Shown one piece after another: positions 18,433 through 27,252 of a stretch of 64,000 nt of DNA. The DNA comes from BNWE01 sp964369545 (GTDB taxonomy: Bacteria > Pseudomonadota > Alphaproteobacteria > UBA3830). The stretch spans positions 15,737 through 79,736 of the forward strand of contig CAYJFA010000007.1 in the NCBI GenBank assembly GCA_964369545.1, read 5' to 3'. Position 1 is the first letter of the stretch. Every line of letters starts with the position of its first letter. Both the position numbers and the translations under genes were made by a program. The notes below the pieces were generated by a model that saw only the letters and a list, made by a program, of their open reading frames with translations, searched no databases and was not told the origin of the DNA.

Positions 18433-19110
18433 TTATCGGATAAAAAAATTCTCAAAATATTTCGATACGTCTTCAAGAAGAAGTTTATCAGAAAATATAG
18501 GATGTTCAACTACATTTTCATCTTTATCTCTGCATTTTTGTAATACAACCGTTTTTACTCCAAGCGATGATATTTCTTTCAAAGTATCTACTATTGCGGA
18601 AATATCAATTGATTCAAACATGGTGATTCTTACTTCTAAATCAACATTGGAGGCGATGGCGATTTTCAAGCTTTCATAAGCTAAATCGCCGCTGTTTTCA
18701 ACGTTAGTGATGCTGTAGTAATCTTTAAATCCATGTTTTATATCGAACCCTAGCCAATCAATATAAGGAATAACTTGAGTCAATCTAGATGGGGCGGATC
18801 CGGACGTATGTAATCCAACTAAAAATCCCATGTCTTTTACGTCTCGAATCGCGTCTAAAAGAGCTTCTTGTATTAATGGCTCTCCTCCACTGAAAACAAC
18901 CGCTTCCACAAATCCTTTGCGTGACTTTAAAACACCTAAAACATCTTCCCAAGGTAAAGACTCAGAAGGCAATATAGATTGTAGGTGACTATTGTGACAA
19001 TACTTGCATCTCCATGGGCATCCCTGCAGAAATACAACTGATGCGATATGCTCTGGATAATCCACTGTTGTTATGGAGACTAAGCCGCCGACAAAAAGAG
19101 TTTTTCCCAT
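18433..19110 (-). CDS. nrdG: Anaerobic ribonucleoside-triphosphate reductase activating protein
   Basis: A radical-SAM enzyme that makes the glycyl radical on the class III ribonucleotide reductase NrdD, allowing dNTP synthesis without oxygen. The iron-sulfur cluster motif CPWRCKYC supplies C31, C35 and C38. FSGGEPL (about 73-79) is the SAM-binding GGE motif. At 225 residues it fits the longer NrdG type of proteobacteria. It lies 6 bases after a small NrdD C-terminal gene, which supports the function. The similar QueE family is less likely because of that neighbour. Confidence 0.88.
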   Translation of the reverse strand: MGKTLFVGGLVSITTVDYPEHIASVVFLQGCPWRCKYCHNSHLQSILPSESLPWEDVLGVLKSRKGFVEAVVFSGGEPLIQEALLDAIRDVKDMGFLVGLHTSGSAPSRLTQVIPYIDWLGFDIKHGFKDYYSITNVENSGDLAYESLKIAIASNVDLEVRITMFESIDISAIVDTLKEISSLGVKTVVLQKCRDKDENVVEHPIFSDKLLLEDVSKYFENFFIR

Positions 19111-19116
19111 TCGCCT

Positions 19117-19308
19117 TTACTTGTCACAATGGCGGCAGCAAGTTTTTGATTCGTCAAAATGAACGCGCTCAGCATGCTCTCCTTTTTTTCCAACATTGAA
19201 ATAGGAAACAGGGCGGTGATATCCCATTACGCGAGTCCAAATTTCACATTTTTGACGCTCTTCTTCTTTTAATTCTATGTCTTTTTTCACTTTATTCTCC
19301 CTAACCAT
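19117..19308 (-). CDS. nrdD: Small NrdD C-terminal-type protein (class III ribonucleotide reductase)
   Basis: Only 63 residues, matching the C-terminal tail of anaerobic ribonucleotide reductase. EIWTRVMGYHRPVSYFNVGK (22-41) is the conserved block, and a Cys group (C57, C58, C61 plus C21) recalls the zinc-binding end of the enzyme. The catalytic part of about 600 residues is absent from this window. In some proteobacteria the tail is annotated as its own small gene beside nrdG, so this may be normal rather than decayed. The glycyl-radical motif is not clearly present in the small piece. nrdG follows after 6 bases. Confidence 0.75.
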   Translation of the reverse strand: MVRENKVKKDIELKEEERQKCEIWTRVMGYHRPVSYFNVGKKGEHAERVHFDESKTCCRHCDK

Positions 19309-19421
19309 TCATAGTAAAAATGCTAACATATAATATGCGGCAAGTACAACAACTGTTTACGTAGTATTTCTATTTACTCAATATTAATGATTTGTATGCG
19401 TTAATAATAATTAATACTTAT

Positions 19422-20339
19422 ATGGATAATTATATGAAGTCGATAGCCGTTTTAATTCCTTGTTATAATGAAGCAAGCACAGTTACTGATGTTGTAATTT
19501 CTTTCAAAAAACATCTTCCTAATGCCATTATATATGTATATGACAATTGTTCTAATGACGATACCTTTGTGAATGCAAAAAATGCTGGCGCCATTGTAGT
19601 ATGTGCAAATAAAAAAGGCAAGGGAAACGTTATCAGAAAAATGTTTTCTGATATAGATGCGGATATTTATATTATTGCAGACGGAGATTCAACATATGAT
19701 GCTTCAGATGCTCCAAAGATGGTAAAATTGATAGAGCTTGACAATGTGGACATGGTTGTTGCTGTCAGAAAGGAAAAGTCTGAGAAGTCATACAGAAACG
19801 GACATAAAATAGGGAATAAAATATTCAATTTTATATTAAGGACACTTTTTAACAGCACATTCGCCGATATTTTTTCTGGATATAGGGCGTTCTCTAGACG
19901 ATTTGTAAAAACGTTTCCCGTTATGACTAATGGGTTTGATATAGAGGCGGAGCTTTCTATTCATGCGCTAACACTCTCTATACCATGCGCAGAGATTGAT
20001 TCACAATATTTAGAGCGTCCTCCGAATTCGCATAGTAAACTAAGCACATTTAAAGATGGATTAAAAATCTTGTTTAGTATCATAAGATTATTAAAAGAAA
20101 CTAGACCGCTGTTTTTTTTCGGTATTATTTCTTTGTTTTTATTTTGTTTATCGCTTTTTTTGGCATACCCAATAGTAATGACTTTTTTGGAAACTGGCGT
20201 TGTGCCACGATTGCCAACAGCTGTTTTATCAACTGGAATCATGTTGATATCATTCTTAAGTTTAACATGCGGAATGATTTTAGACAGTATCAGCCAAGCC
20301 CGCATAGAAACCAAAAAACTTCATTATTTATTATTTTAA
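19422..20339 (+). CDS. Membrane-anchored glycosyltransferase family 2
   Basis: A glycosyltransferase of about 305 residues with a GT-A fold of the DPM1/ArnC kind. IAVLIPCYNEASTV opens the nucleotide-sugar-binding fold, and IIADGDSTYD (near residue 86) holds the DxD-like metal site. GYRAFSRRFV follows near 155. Two hydrophobic segments near the C-terminus (from about 233 and 270) anchor it in the inner membrane. Relatives transfer sugars to polyprenyl phosphate or to lipids; the donor is unknown. Starts at 19422 and 19434 are both possible, and neither has a clear ribosome site. The next gene is convergent with a gap of 6 bases. Confidence 0.85.
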   Translation: MDNYMKSIAVLIPCYNEASTVTDVVISFKKHLPNAIIYVYDNCSNDDTFVNAKNAGAIVVCANKKGKGNVIRKMFSDIDADIYIIADGDSTYDASDAPKMVKLIELDNVDMVVAVRKEKSEKSYRNGHKIGNKIFNFILRTLFNSTFADIFSGYRAFSRRFVKTFPVMTNGFDIEAELSIHALTLSIPCAEIDSQYLERPPNSHSKLSTFKDGLKILFSIIRLLKETRPLFFFGIISLFLFCLSLFLAYPIVMTFLETGVVPRLPTAVLSTGIMLISFLSLTCGMILDSISQARIETKKLHYLLF

Positions 20340-20345
20340 TTGCTT

Positions 20346-21560
20346 TTAAAATTCTATGATGAAATTAGTGTATTCTCCATCTGCTGATTCACAGCGTATG
20401 TTGCCATTCATTGTTTTTAATGTTGTTTTACAGAAATATAATCCTATTCCAGTACCGCAAGATTTGCTAGTACTGAACGGTTCAAACAACCGCTCTTTTA
20501 TCTCTTTTTTAATTCCGGTAGCAGTATCTTTAATAGATAAAACATCTCTCTTTCTGTTACTATATGCTGTTATATAAATCTCGCCTTTTTTAGCTGCTTT
20601 TATTTGATATAATGCGTTTTGTATAAGATTAAATAAAACTTGAGACATTAGGTGTTCATTAGCGGAAAGCTCAAAATCGTTTATTACATTTATGTGTATC
20701 AGATTGCGCTCTTCATCACCAAATGGATATCTATTAATAGCAGAGTTGATATAAGAGTTTATCGGCATAGACTTACAATCTATATTTAATGCATGATCTT
20801 GTAGGCGATCAAGAATCATATTTATAGTGTAATTAACAGTGTCGAGTTCACTGAGCATAATGTGTGTTCTAGAATTTAATGATTCTTTATTATTTTTGCC
20901 GTTTGAAGATCTCAAAAGATGCAATTGTGCATTTATTGTTGAAAGTGGCGTTCTTATTTCATGCGCGATTAAGCCAGCTAAACTTTTCATTGCTTTAATT
21001 TTGTCAGAATGCGTCTTTTCTTTATCTTTAAAAAAGACAGCTGCAATTATAAAAACGAAAAAAAGCAAATAGCATGACGGATATATAATATTGCTGGGAA
21101 CATGTGCAGGGGTAATTTGATGACCTAGTAAGTAAGCGCATAATAAGGCTAAGGCGGCTCCTAAAGGAAATATAACTATAAAGCTCGAGAAGTCCAGTAA
21201 TACCATTCCTAATATTAAGGCTATCGTTAAGTTTGCTATCCAAAACAGAGAAAGTCCGTCTATGATAATCAAATATGTGTTAAAAAATGGCAGACAAAAC
21301 GTTATTGCAAAATACCAAAACAAAGGTAGATACTTTTTAAAAAAAGGATACCAAGTACTTGATATAGCTAATAAAAAGCCAAACACAGTAGCTAATACAC
21401 GAAATGTAACAACAGAAGTATATTTAGCAGTTGTGACTGTCCACATGTATATGGGAAGCACAAGGCTGATCGCATAGAAGGCTCCAAAAGCAGTGTATCT
21501 GGCGCCGTATTCTTCCACGCGCTTTTCAGCAAACTTAGCGAGTTTATTTAAGATGTTCAT
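20346..21560 (-). CDS. Six-TM sensor histidine kinase
   Basis: The protein has 404 residues. Residues 25-177 contain about six hydrophobic helices with very short loops, so the sensor is embedded in the membrane. The kinase core follows: H-box GLIAHEIRTPLS with H200, N-box NLIQNA (311-316), G1 DTATGI (345-350), where the first Gly of DxGxG is Ala, and G2 GTGIGL (369-374). There is no receiver domain, and no response regulator is nearby. The layout resembles CqsS/LqsS-type kinases, but no signal synthase is present. It lies 13 bases after a sodium:solute symporter gene, which suggests that the transporter supplies or modulates the signal. Confidence 0.88.
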   Translation of the reverse strand: MNILNKLAKFAEKRVEEYGARYTAFGAFYAISLVLPIYMWTVTTAKYTSVVTFRVLATVFGFLLAISSTWYPFFKKYLPLFWYFAITFCLPFFNTYLIIIDGLSLFWIANLTIALILGMVLLDFSSFIVIFPLGAALALLCAYLLGHQITPAHVPSNIIYPSCYLLFFVFIIAAVFFKDKEKTHSDKIKAMKSLAGLIAHEIRTPLSTINAQLHLLRSSNGKNNKESLNSRTHIMLSELDTVNYTINMILDRLQDHALNIDCKSMPINSYINSAINRYPFGDEERNLIHINVINDFELSANEHLMSQVLFNLIQNALYQIKAAKKGEIYITAYSNRKRDVLSIKDTATGIKKEIKERLFEPFSTSKSCGTGIGLYFCKTTLKTMNGNIRCESADGEYTNFIIEF

Positions 21561-21573
21561 TTATGATCACAGA

Positions 21574-22968
21574 TTACTTTATTGCCGTTTGCGCCACGCT
21601 AACCCTGCTAATTCCGCTTTTATGAAATATTAGCATAGATATAATCGTGAAGCTCATTCCAACAAGCTGACTTATTACATTGAATTCTTCGCTGCCAACG
21701 GTTCTGTATACAACTATAGCGCAAAAACCTATTACCATGCTAATTATATAATGTTTTATTTTAACTCTTATGCCGCACATGTACATAATCATTGGGGCAA
21801 CGACAGTAGGTGTCCAAAAATTAACAAAGTATAACCAAAAATCTATCATACTATAAAAACAAGTAGCTATATATATAGATATAAATCCAAAAAATACTGT
21901 AGAAAATCTTACTAAACGCAATTGCATTTTATCGCTCATGTTAGGCCAAATAACAACAGATATATCTTTGACTGCCGATATGCTGGCAACGTTTAAAAAA
22001 GAATCTGCCGTTGACATTATAACAGCTAAAACCCCAGAAACAGCTAGTCCTTTCAACACCGGAGGAAGCGAAAAATGAAGCGAATTCAGGAACGCTAAAT
22101 TGGGATCTATACTAGGAAATTTTAATACAGCGGTCAAAGCAATAATTGTTATAGCGGTATAAAATGGAACAAACAACAACCCAGAAGTTATAAGTGAGTC
22201 ACTGGCTTGCTTTGTATCTTTTGCCATTAATATTCTTTGAATTAAAATAGGATTAAAATAAGGAAACGCACAAACCACAAACATTACTACATAAAACATA
22301 AAATCATCTCTAGATGGATCTATTGTTTTATGAAATTCCGGAAGTTTTGCAATTAATGTTTCCAGTCCCCCAACGTCATACAAAAGGAAATTGGCCATAA
22401 GGGGTATGGCAATAATTAACACACCGAACTGAAGAATGTCTGTAAAAACTACTGACCTTATTCCACCAAACGCAGAGTAAGCTATTATAATGACACTGCC
22501 TAATATTGTTCCATAAAGATGAGATATCCCCCAAAAAAGATTACAAACATATCCAATTGCACTAACTTGCACGGCAATATATCCTATTGCAAACAATATG
22601 TTTGAGACTCCCGCAGTGAATTTTCCAACATCACCATAGAGCTCACCCATAATTTCTCCAATTGATATTTTGTCTTCGAAATCTTTTAGTATTTTGGGGG
22701 CTATTATGTAGGCATGTATTGCTAAACTTATAAGCTGAGCCCATTGAACTACAAGGAAAATAACGCCAACGCTATATATACGTTCAGTAATGCCTATTAA
22801 GTCATCCCCTCCCATCCAGCTAGCAAAAATGGTGGCTACCAACGCTGCGGTCGGAAAAGTTTTATCTGCGACAGAAAAGTCTCTTATACTTTTTACGCTT
22901 CGACCATATATAAAGCCAACAATTATTGTAACAGCAAGGTAGGTAAGAACTATAAAAATATCAATCAT
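21574..22968 (-). CDS. Sodium:solute symporter family transporter
   Basis: A 464-residue member of the SSF (SLC5/PutP) family with about 13 hydrophobic helices. SVADKTFPTAALVATIFASW near the start and GGIRSVVFTDILQFGVLI near 165 are family signatures for sodium-coupled uptake. I prefer the ATG at 22968 with GGTGG 5 bases upstream over the one at 22980. The substrate is unknown. The six-TM kinase gene follows after 13 bases, so the two are surely one operon. SSF domains are fused to kinases in CbrA-type sensors; here the parts are separate proteins. An 8-bp hairpin precedes the gene. Confidence 0.88.
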   Translation of the reverse strand: MIDIFIVLTYLAVTIIVGFIYGRSVKSIRDFSVADKTFPTAALVATIFASWMGGDDLIGITERIYSVGVIFLVVQWAQLISLAIHAYIIAPKILKDFEDKISIGEIMGELYGDVGKFTAGVSNILFAIGYIAVQVSAIGYVCNLFWGISHLYGTILGSVIIIAYSAFGGIRSVVFTDILQFGVLIIAIPLMANFLLYDVGGLETLIAKLPEFHKTIDPSRDDFMFYVVMFVVCAFPYFNPILIQRILMAKDTKQASDSLITSGLLFVPFYTAITIIALTAVLKFPSIDPNLAFLNSLHFSLPPVLKGLAVSGVLAVIMSTADSFLNVASISAVKDISVVIWPNMSDKMQLRLVRFSTVFFGFISIYIATCFYSMIDFWLYFVNFWTPTVVAPMIMYMCGIRVKIKHYIISMVIGFCAIVVYRTVGSEEFNVISQLVGMSFTIISMLIFHKSGISRVSVAQTAIK

Positions 22969-22988
22969 TTTTTCCACCATATATTGAA

Positions 22989-23016
22989 TTACAGTTTACA
23001 TAAAAAACAACTGTAA
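22989..23016 (-). promoter_or_regulatory. Inverted repeat in front of the symporter-kinase operon
   Basis: TTACAGTT (22989-22996) and AACTGTAA (23009-23016) form a perfect 8-bp inverted repeat with a 12-base gap, ending about 10 bases upstream of the ribosome site. It could be an operator or an mRNA hairpin. It has no T run in the reading direction. Confidence 0.4.
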
Positions 23017-23144
23017 AGTGTAATAAAAAATATAAATACTTTACAAGAATTACGCTAATATAAAAAATTAACCTAATAATTTCAATGTAGTTCGAAGATA
23101 ACAACTAATCAAGTAAAATAATTATGCAATTACAACCGCAGGTT

Positions 23145-24704
23145 TTACCATGATTCTTTTTTCCATAATCTCCAATTGGATTGTTGAAATAGTTTTAGAG
23201 TGAGAGCTGTAGTAATGAAAAAAACGCATATAGATGTGATGATGAAAAAAATGTATATCGGCCATTTCATAATTTGAGTTCCAAGTGTAGGAGTCCAAAA
23301 TATATCAGATAATTTTGTAAGGGAACAATATGTTAAAATGGAAGCGCATATTTGCGCAAATATATTGCAAGTGAAATTTTTAGAAAAATTAATCCTGATT
23401 TTTTTATTTAAAAAGTATATTAGCATAAGAGAATTAGAAATCGCTGATAGTGAAGTACATAATCCTAATCCTAAATATTTTAGAAATGGAACTAATGCAA
23501 TCAAAAAAATCGCGTTTAATATCACTGATAACGCTCCGAAAATTACAGGAGATTTTGTATCACCTGAGGCAAAGTAGACAGCAGAAAAGACTTTGGTTAG
23601 TATGTATGCTGGTAATCCGATGGTTAATCCAACGAGAGCGCTTGCAGTTATAATTACTTGATCCTCTTCAAATAATCCTCTTTGAAATGCGACAGAAACA
23701 GTTGGTATGTCTAGGGCTATCATGACAGTAGTCGCAAAAAATGTAAGAAAACAGGCAAAAACAAGTCCACGCTCTAAATCTTTTCTCGCTTCTTCATATT
23801 TTTTCATACTAATATGCGTTGATAATGATGGTAAAAGCGCTGTACTTAAAGCGATTCCCAGCGTTCCTAATGGAAATTGATTTAATCTGTCGGCAAGGTT
23901 TATGCATGTAATCGTTCCGGTTGGTAAGTATGACGATATTGTTGTATCCACAAGAATATTTATCTGCCAAACTCCTGCGCCAATGATCCCAGGTATCATA
24001 TGTTTCATTATGTCGCTTACTCGATTTGTCCAGCATTTCCAGCGAGTTGAAATGAAAAAACCATTTTGTTTGATTGAAAGAAATAATGTGTAGGATTGTG
24101 CTATACCTGAGAGCAATACAAATATTGATATGATGTGAACTGTGAGAAAAGAAGACAAATCAAAACAATGTGATAATAGCAATGCCGTTATTGTAAAAAC
24201 ACTGAGAATTGAGTGCATTGCGGCAGGAAGAGCGAACTTGTTGATCGTATTTAAAACTCCAGCAAACAAAGAGGTTATAGATATGAAAATCAGATATGGA
24301 AAGCATATTCTTCCAAGCGTTACAGTTAATCCGAATTTGTCACTTAAGATATCAAATCCTGATACTAAAATTCGCAACACTGACGGAAAAAAGAACAAGA
24401 CAATAGCGCAAAATATAGTAAGTATAATTAATAACGCACTGAAAACATCTGATAAAACGACGTTTGCCTCATTTTTTCCTTCACGATGAAGTATTTTTGA
24501 AAATCTTGGAAGGAATGAAGAGTTAAACGCTCCTTCCGCGAAAATTCTACGAAAAGTGTTTGCTAATCTGAGAGCCACTAATAATGCATCGGTGTACATT
24601 CCAGCTCCTAAGCAAAATACCATTACGCATTCTCGTAAAAATCCTATGATTCTGCTTAAAAATGTGAAAAATCCTACGGTAAACGCAGATCTAATAATAC
24701 TCAT
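23145..24704 (-). CDS. murJ: Lipid II flippase MurJ
   Basis: MurJ moves lipid II across the inner membrane for peptidoglycan synthesis. The 519-residue protein has about 14 membrane helices, starting with TFLSRIIGFLRECVMVFCLG. The family-typical ADALLVALR region appears as TDALLVALRLANTFRRIFAEG, in which positively charged residues line the cavity. Together with murA, the M23 peptidase and the amidase, it shows an active wall pathway. It is followed by nothing on its strand for over 150 bases. The exported-protein gene upstream ends in its own terminator, so murJ probably has its own promoter. Confidence 0.95.
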   Translation of the reverse strand: MSIIRSAFTVGFFTFLSRIIGFLRECVMVFCLGAGMYTDALLVALRLANTFRRIFAEGAFNSSFLPRFSKILHREGKNEANVVLSDVFSALLIILTIFCAIVLFFFPSVLRILVSGFDILSDKFGLTVTLGRICFPYLIFISITSLFAGVLNTINKFALPAAMHSILSVFTITALLLSHCFDLSSFLTVHIISIFVLLSGIAQSYTLFLSIKQNGFFISTRWKCWTNRVSDIMKHMIPGIIGAGVWQINILVDTTISSYLPTGTITCINLADRLNQFPLGTLGIALSTALLPSLSTHISMKKYEEARKDLERGLVFACFLTFFATTVMIALDIPTVSVAFQRGLFEEDQVIITASALVGLTIGLPAYILTKVFSAVYFASGDTKSPVIFGALSVILNAIFLIALVPFLKYLGLGLCTSLSAISNSLMLIYFLNKKIRINFSKNFTCNIFAQICASILTYCSLTKLSDIFWTPTLGTQIMKWPIYIFFIITSICVFFITTALTLKLFQQSNWRLWKKESW

Positions 24705-24750
24705 TACTGCTCTAAATTATTTGAGATAACTATAGCAGAATATCAAACAA

Positions 24751-24779
24751 AAAAAGAGGACTCTATGTGATAGAGTCCC
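24751..24779 (-). terminator. Intrinsic terminator of the exported-protein gene
   Basis: GGACTCTA (24758-24765) pairs perfectly with TAGAGTCC (24771-24778) across a 5-base loop. Read on the minus strand the stem is followed by a T run. It lies 34 bases after the stop codon at 24813. Confidence 0.85.
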
Positions 24780-24812
24780 CTATATGTATTATAATAATAT
24801 TTCGAATTATTA

Positions 24813-25808
24813 TTAATGGCGGTTGGCTCTTTGAGGAGCACGTCTTGATTGCTTTGGTTTTTTAGCGTGCTCGAATCGACCGTTTCGTCCTCTAGTGTTT
24901 GAATCTTCGTCATCTTCAGCTTCATTTGCCTTTCGACGACCGCTGACAGCTGTTTCGCATTCTGCTGATAGTGCCTGTAGTGGTTCTGGATTTCCATCAA
25001 TAAAGGCTATAGCGGCTTCCAGATATTCTTTGTTTAAAGCGATGGTTTCTTCCCAGGCAGTAAGATTTTCAGTATATCTTTCTAATAACGGATGAAGCTT
25101 GGAACGTTGATTCATGGTTTGTTCCATTGTTTTTGATTCCTCTAACAATTCCTGTTCGGATCTTTCCTCTCCTGGAGCCATGGTTTTGCTAAACATTTTT
25201 TTCTTCTCACCAAGAATTTTTGATATTTTTTCTAAAGAAAGTTTAACTTTTCCACTATTAGTAGATTCTGCGTCTTTATTATCCTTAAGCCATTTATGTG
25301 CTATTACTATATTGGCTTTCAAAGCGGCAAGAGCAACCGGTCCCGCTTCAGAAAGTGATACACCAAGGCGTATTAGTTTTTCTCCATTTGCTTCTTTGTC
25401 GTTTGATCTGGTTTTCACTTTGGAATAAGAGCTAATTCCATTGTCCATCTGGGTATTTGCTTCGATGATTGCTTTTGCGTATATCTGTGTATTTGATAAT
25501 GGAACACAAATAATTATTGGTAATGCAGCCTCATGATCCTGCGAAAAAGCGCTTGGGTTACTTACAAGCTTTGTTACTTCTTGTCCCAAAGAGCCGAGCG
25601 CTTTTTCGTAAGATTTAAGTGTTGCTATTTCTGTTTTTCCCATTTTTACAAAAGATCCCAAGTCAGCTTCATTAAACGTTTTTGAGGCAACTGTTTCTTG
25701 GGGCTCTTTATTTTTACTTTTTCCAAAAGAAAATGCCGCATCCACTGAATTAATAGTAAATAATGATATAAATATGGTGCTAGATAGATAAATAAAGGAC
25801 TTTTTCAT
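24813..25808 (-). CDS. Exported protein of unknown function, charged C-terminal tail
   Basis: I do not recognise the family. The 331 residues start with a clear signal peptide (KKSFIYLSSTIFISLFTINS, cleavage probably after VDA). Residues 40-290 are mostly helical, with repeated polar helices that look like a bundle or coiled coil. The last 40 residues switch from acidic (EAEDDEDSN) to strongly basic (RGRNGRFEHAKKPKQSRRAP). Such a basic tail could bind nucleic acid, LPS or peptidoglycan, which is speculation. It is monocistronic, with its own terminator. Two cysteines (in IICVPL and AECETA) are present. Confidence 0.65.
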   Translation of the reverse strand: MKKSFIYLSSTIFISLFTINSVDAAFSFGKSKNKEPQETVASKTFNEADLGSFVKMGKTEIATLKSYEKALGSLGQEVTKLVSNPSAFSQDHEAALPIIICVPLSNTQIYAKAIIEANTQMDNGISSYSKVKTRSNDKEANGEKLIRLGVSLSEAGPVALAALKANIVIAHKWLKDNKDAESTNSGKVKLSLEKISKILGEKKKMFSKTMAPGEERSEQELLEESKTMEQTMNQRSKLHPLLERYTENLTAWEETIALNKEYLEAAIAFIDGNPEPLQALSAECETAVSGRRKANEAEDDEDSNTRGRNGRFEHAKKPKQSRRAPQRANRH

Positions 25809-25905
25809 GTGTTTTCTCCGTTAATATGGTTAAATAATCCATGTCAACATTAACGAAAAAAAGTTAATTTTTGATTAATAGTCACAAAAAAAACAAATGT
25901 AACTT

Positions 25906-26305
25906 AGTTTTTGTAAAAACTGTAAGCCGGATTCTGTAAGACGATATACTCTATAATTAGTTAATCATCCCGATAGTCATTCATCTTGTATTTATGTCAC
26001 CATAAATATCCAGCGATCTACCCAAACAACATTATGCGAAGGGCATCTGAGAGTTGTTTCTATTTGATCTTGCTCCAAGTGGGGTTTGCCAAAGCCATAA
26101 TCGTTGCCGATTATGCGGTGAGCTCTTACCTCGCCATTTCAACCTTACCAATTTTAAAAAAAGGCGGTATATTTTCTGTTGCACTTTCCCTGACATACAT
26201 TATTTGCAATGCTGTCGCCAGACGTTATCTGGCACTCTCCTTCGAGGAGTCCGGACTTTCCTCTGTTATGAGATATAACAGCGACTATCCGTTCTTACAA
26301 AAACT
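25906..26305 (-). ncRNA. rnpB: RNase P RNA
   Basis: The catalytic RNA of RNase P, which matures the 5' ends of tRNAs. On the minus strand the conserved 5' core GAGGAAAGTCCGGACTCC (near 26270-26240) is followed by a P12-like hairpin, GCCAGATAACGTCTGGC, and near the 3' end by ACAGAATCCGGCTTACAG. The P1 helix is formed by 26291-26305 and 25906-25920, 15 bp with one G-T pair, which sets the ends at about 400 nt. A T run at 25886-25893 lies just beyond. The protein partner rnpA is at 39.2 kb. An open frame on the plus strand here is an accident. Confidence 0.95.
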
Positions 26306-26394
26306 TCTTAATGATAACAATAAAGTCTATAAAAGTATAGAAAGTTGATGTATAATTCATTATACAACTTGCAGTATATGTTGAGAGCACTTGG

Positions 26395-26784
26395 ATGGAT
26401 GATTTATTTAATCAATTTAAGATAGCAGGAGAAGTAAAAAACGAGACATTGGAGAGTATATCGCAAGAACTAAAAATACCGCGGTGTTATTTAAAGGCTA
26501 TTGAGAGTTCAGATTTTCATCTGCTTCCTGAGTCTGTATATGCCATAGGGTTCATAAAGAATTATGCAAAATTTTTGAATATAGATCACGCAGACATATT
26601 ATCTCGCTTTAAAGAATCACGAATTCTGCAGAAAAAAATACATATCGATACGGAAAAACAAGCGCAGGTTGAAAGATTTAATTTTTACATTCCATTTTTA
26701 AAAAATAACACAAATATTAATATGTTATACATAGTTTATGCAGCGATTGTAATAATGATTTTAGCTGTTATTGGTTTGCTGTAA
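26395..26784 (+). CDS. RodZ-like HTH protein with one membrane helix
   Basis: The protein has 129 residues. Residues 1-75 form the XRE-like helix-turn-helix typical of RodZ (TLESISQELKIPRCYLKAIE, then YAIGFIKNYAKFL). A single membrane helix (MLYIVYAAIVIMILAVIGLL) closes the protein. Complete RodZ proteins continue with a periplasmic domain, which is missing here. RodZ links MreB to the rod-shape machinery, so this would be a reduced form. A palindrome with TATAAT in both arms (26350-26365) lies between it and rnpB. No mreB is in the window. Confidence 0.75.
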   Translation: MDDLFNQFKIAGEVKNETLESISQELKIPRCYLKAIESSDFHLLPESVYAIGFIKNYAKFLNIDHADILSRFKESRILQKKIHIDTEKQAQVERFNFYIPFLKNNTNINMLYIVYAAIVIMILAVIGLL

Positions 26785-26882
26785 TATTTGGTCAAATAAT
26801 TTTCGATCAGCTTATTCGTTGTGTGGACTTGTTCTGTCGGCAATGTTATTATAATGCCGATTAGAATATTTTGGATTTTTAT

Positions 26883-27212
26883 ATGAATAACGCTGTTTAT
26901 ACAGTTATTTTGTTTTTTTTGATTACCATGATTGTCAGATGGAAAACGATAAAAAAACATTGTATTGCATTTCTGAAAGCAAGTCATAATTCACATGATA
27001 GAAACTGCTCTTGCGCAAGGGTTTCATCTTATTTTTTAAATAATATAGAAAGTAATAAACAAAACACAAGTTATAAACAATCTAGCATTGGAGATTATGG
27101 GGATAATATTTTAGAGAATATAGGTTATTTTGTAGCATCAAATGATGAGAAAAAAGCTCCTAAATATTATCCTACTTCATTACAAGATGTTGACCCAAAT
27201 GGATTAGCATAA
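26883..27212 (+). CDS. Small membrane-anchored hypothetical protein
   Basis: A 109-residue frame that begins with one hydrophobic helix (AVYTVILFFLITMIVRW), followed by a polar, Ser- and Asn-rich tail. No family is recognised. A Cys pair (CSC) lies near residue 45. It sits between the RodZ-like gene and pgsA on the same strand, with 40 bases to pgsA. The membrane helix with positive residues after it supports a real protein, but coding bias is weak, and an antisense frame overlaps part of it. Confidence 0.4.
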   Translation: MNNAVYTVILFFLITMIVRWKTIKKHCIAFLKASHNSHDRNCSCARVSSYFLNNIESNKQNTSYKQSSIGDYGDNILENIGYFVASNDEKKAPKYYPTSLQDVDPNGLA

Positions 27213-27252
27213 TGTATGCTTTATTTTATATATTTAGTAAGTCTATAGTTGG

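Noticed and set aside
25986..26348. Open frame of 120 codons on the plus strand
   Set aside because: It is antisense to rnpB, whose conserved RNA core and P1 helix are clear.
26736..26987. Minus-strand frame of 83 codons
   Set aside because: It overlaps the RodZ-like gene end and the small membrane protein, and has no ribosome site or family features.
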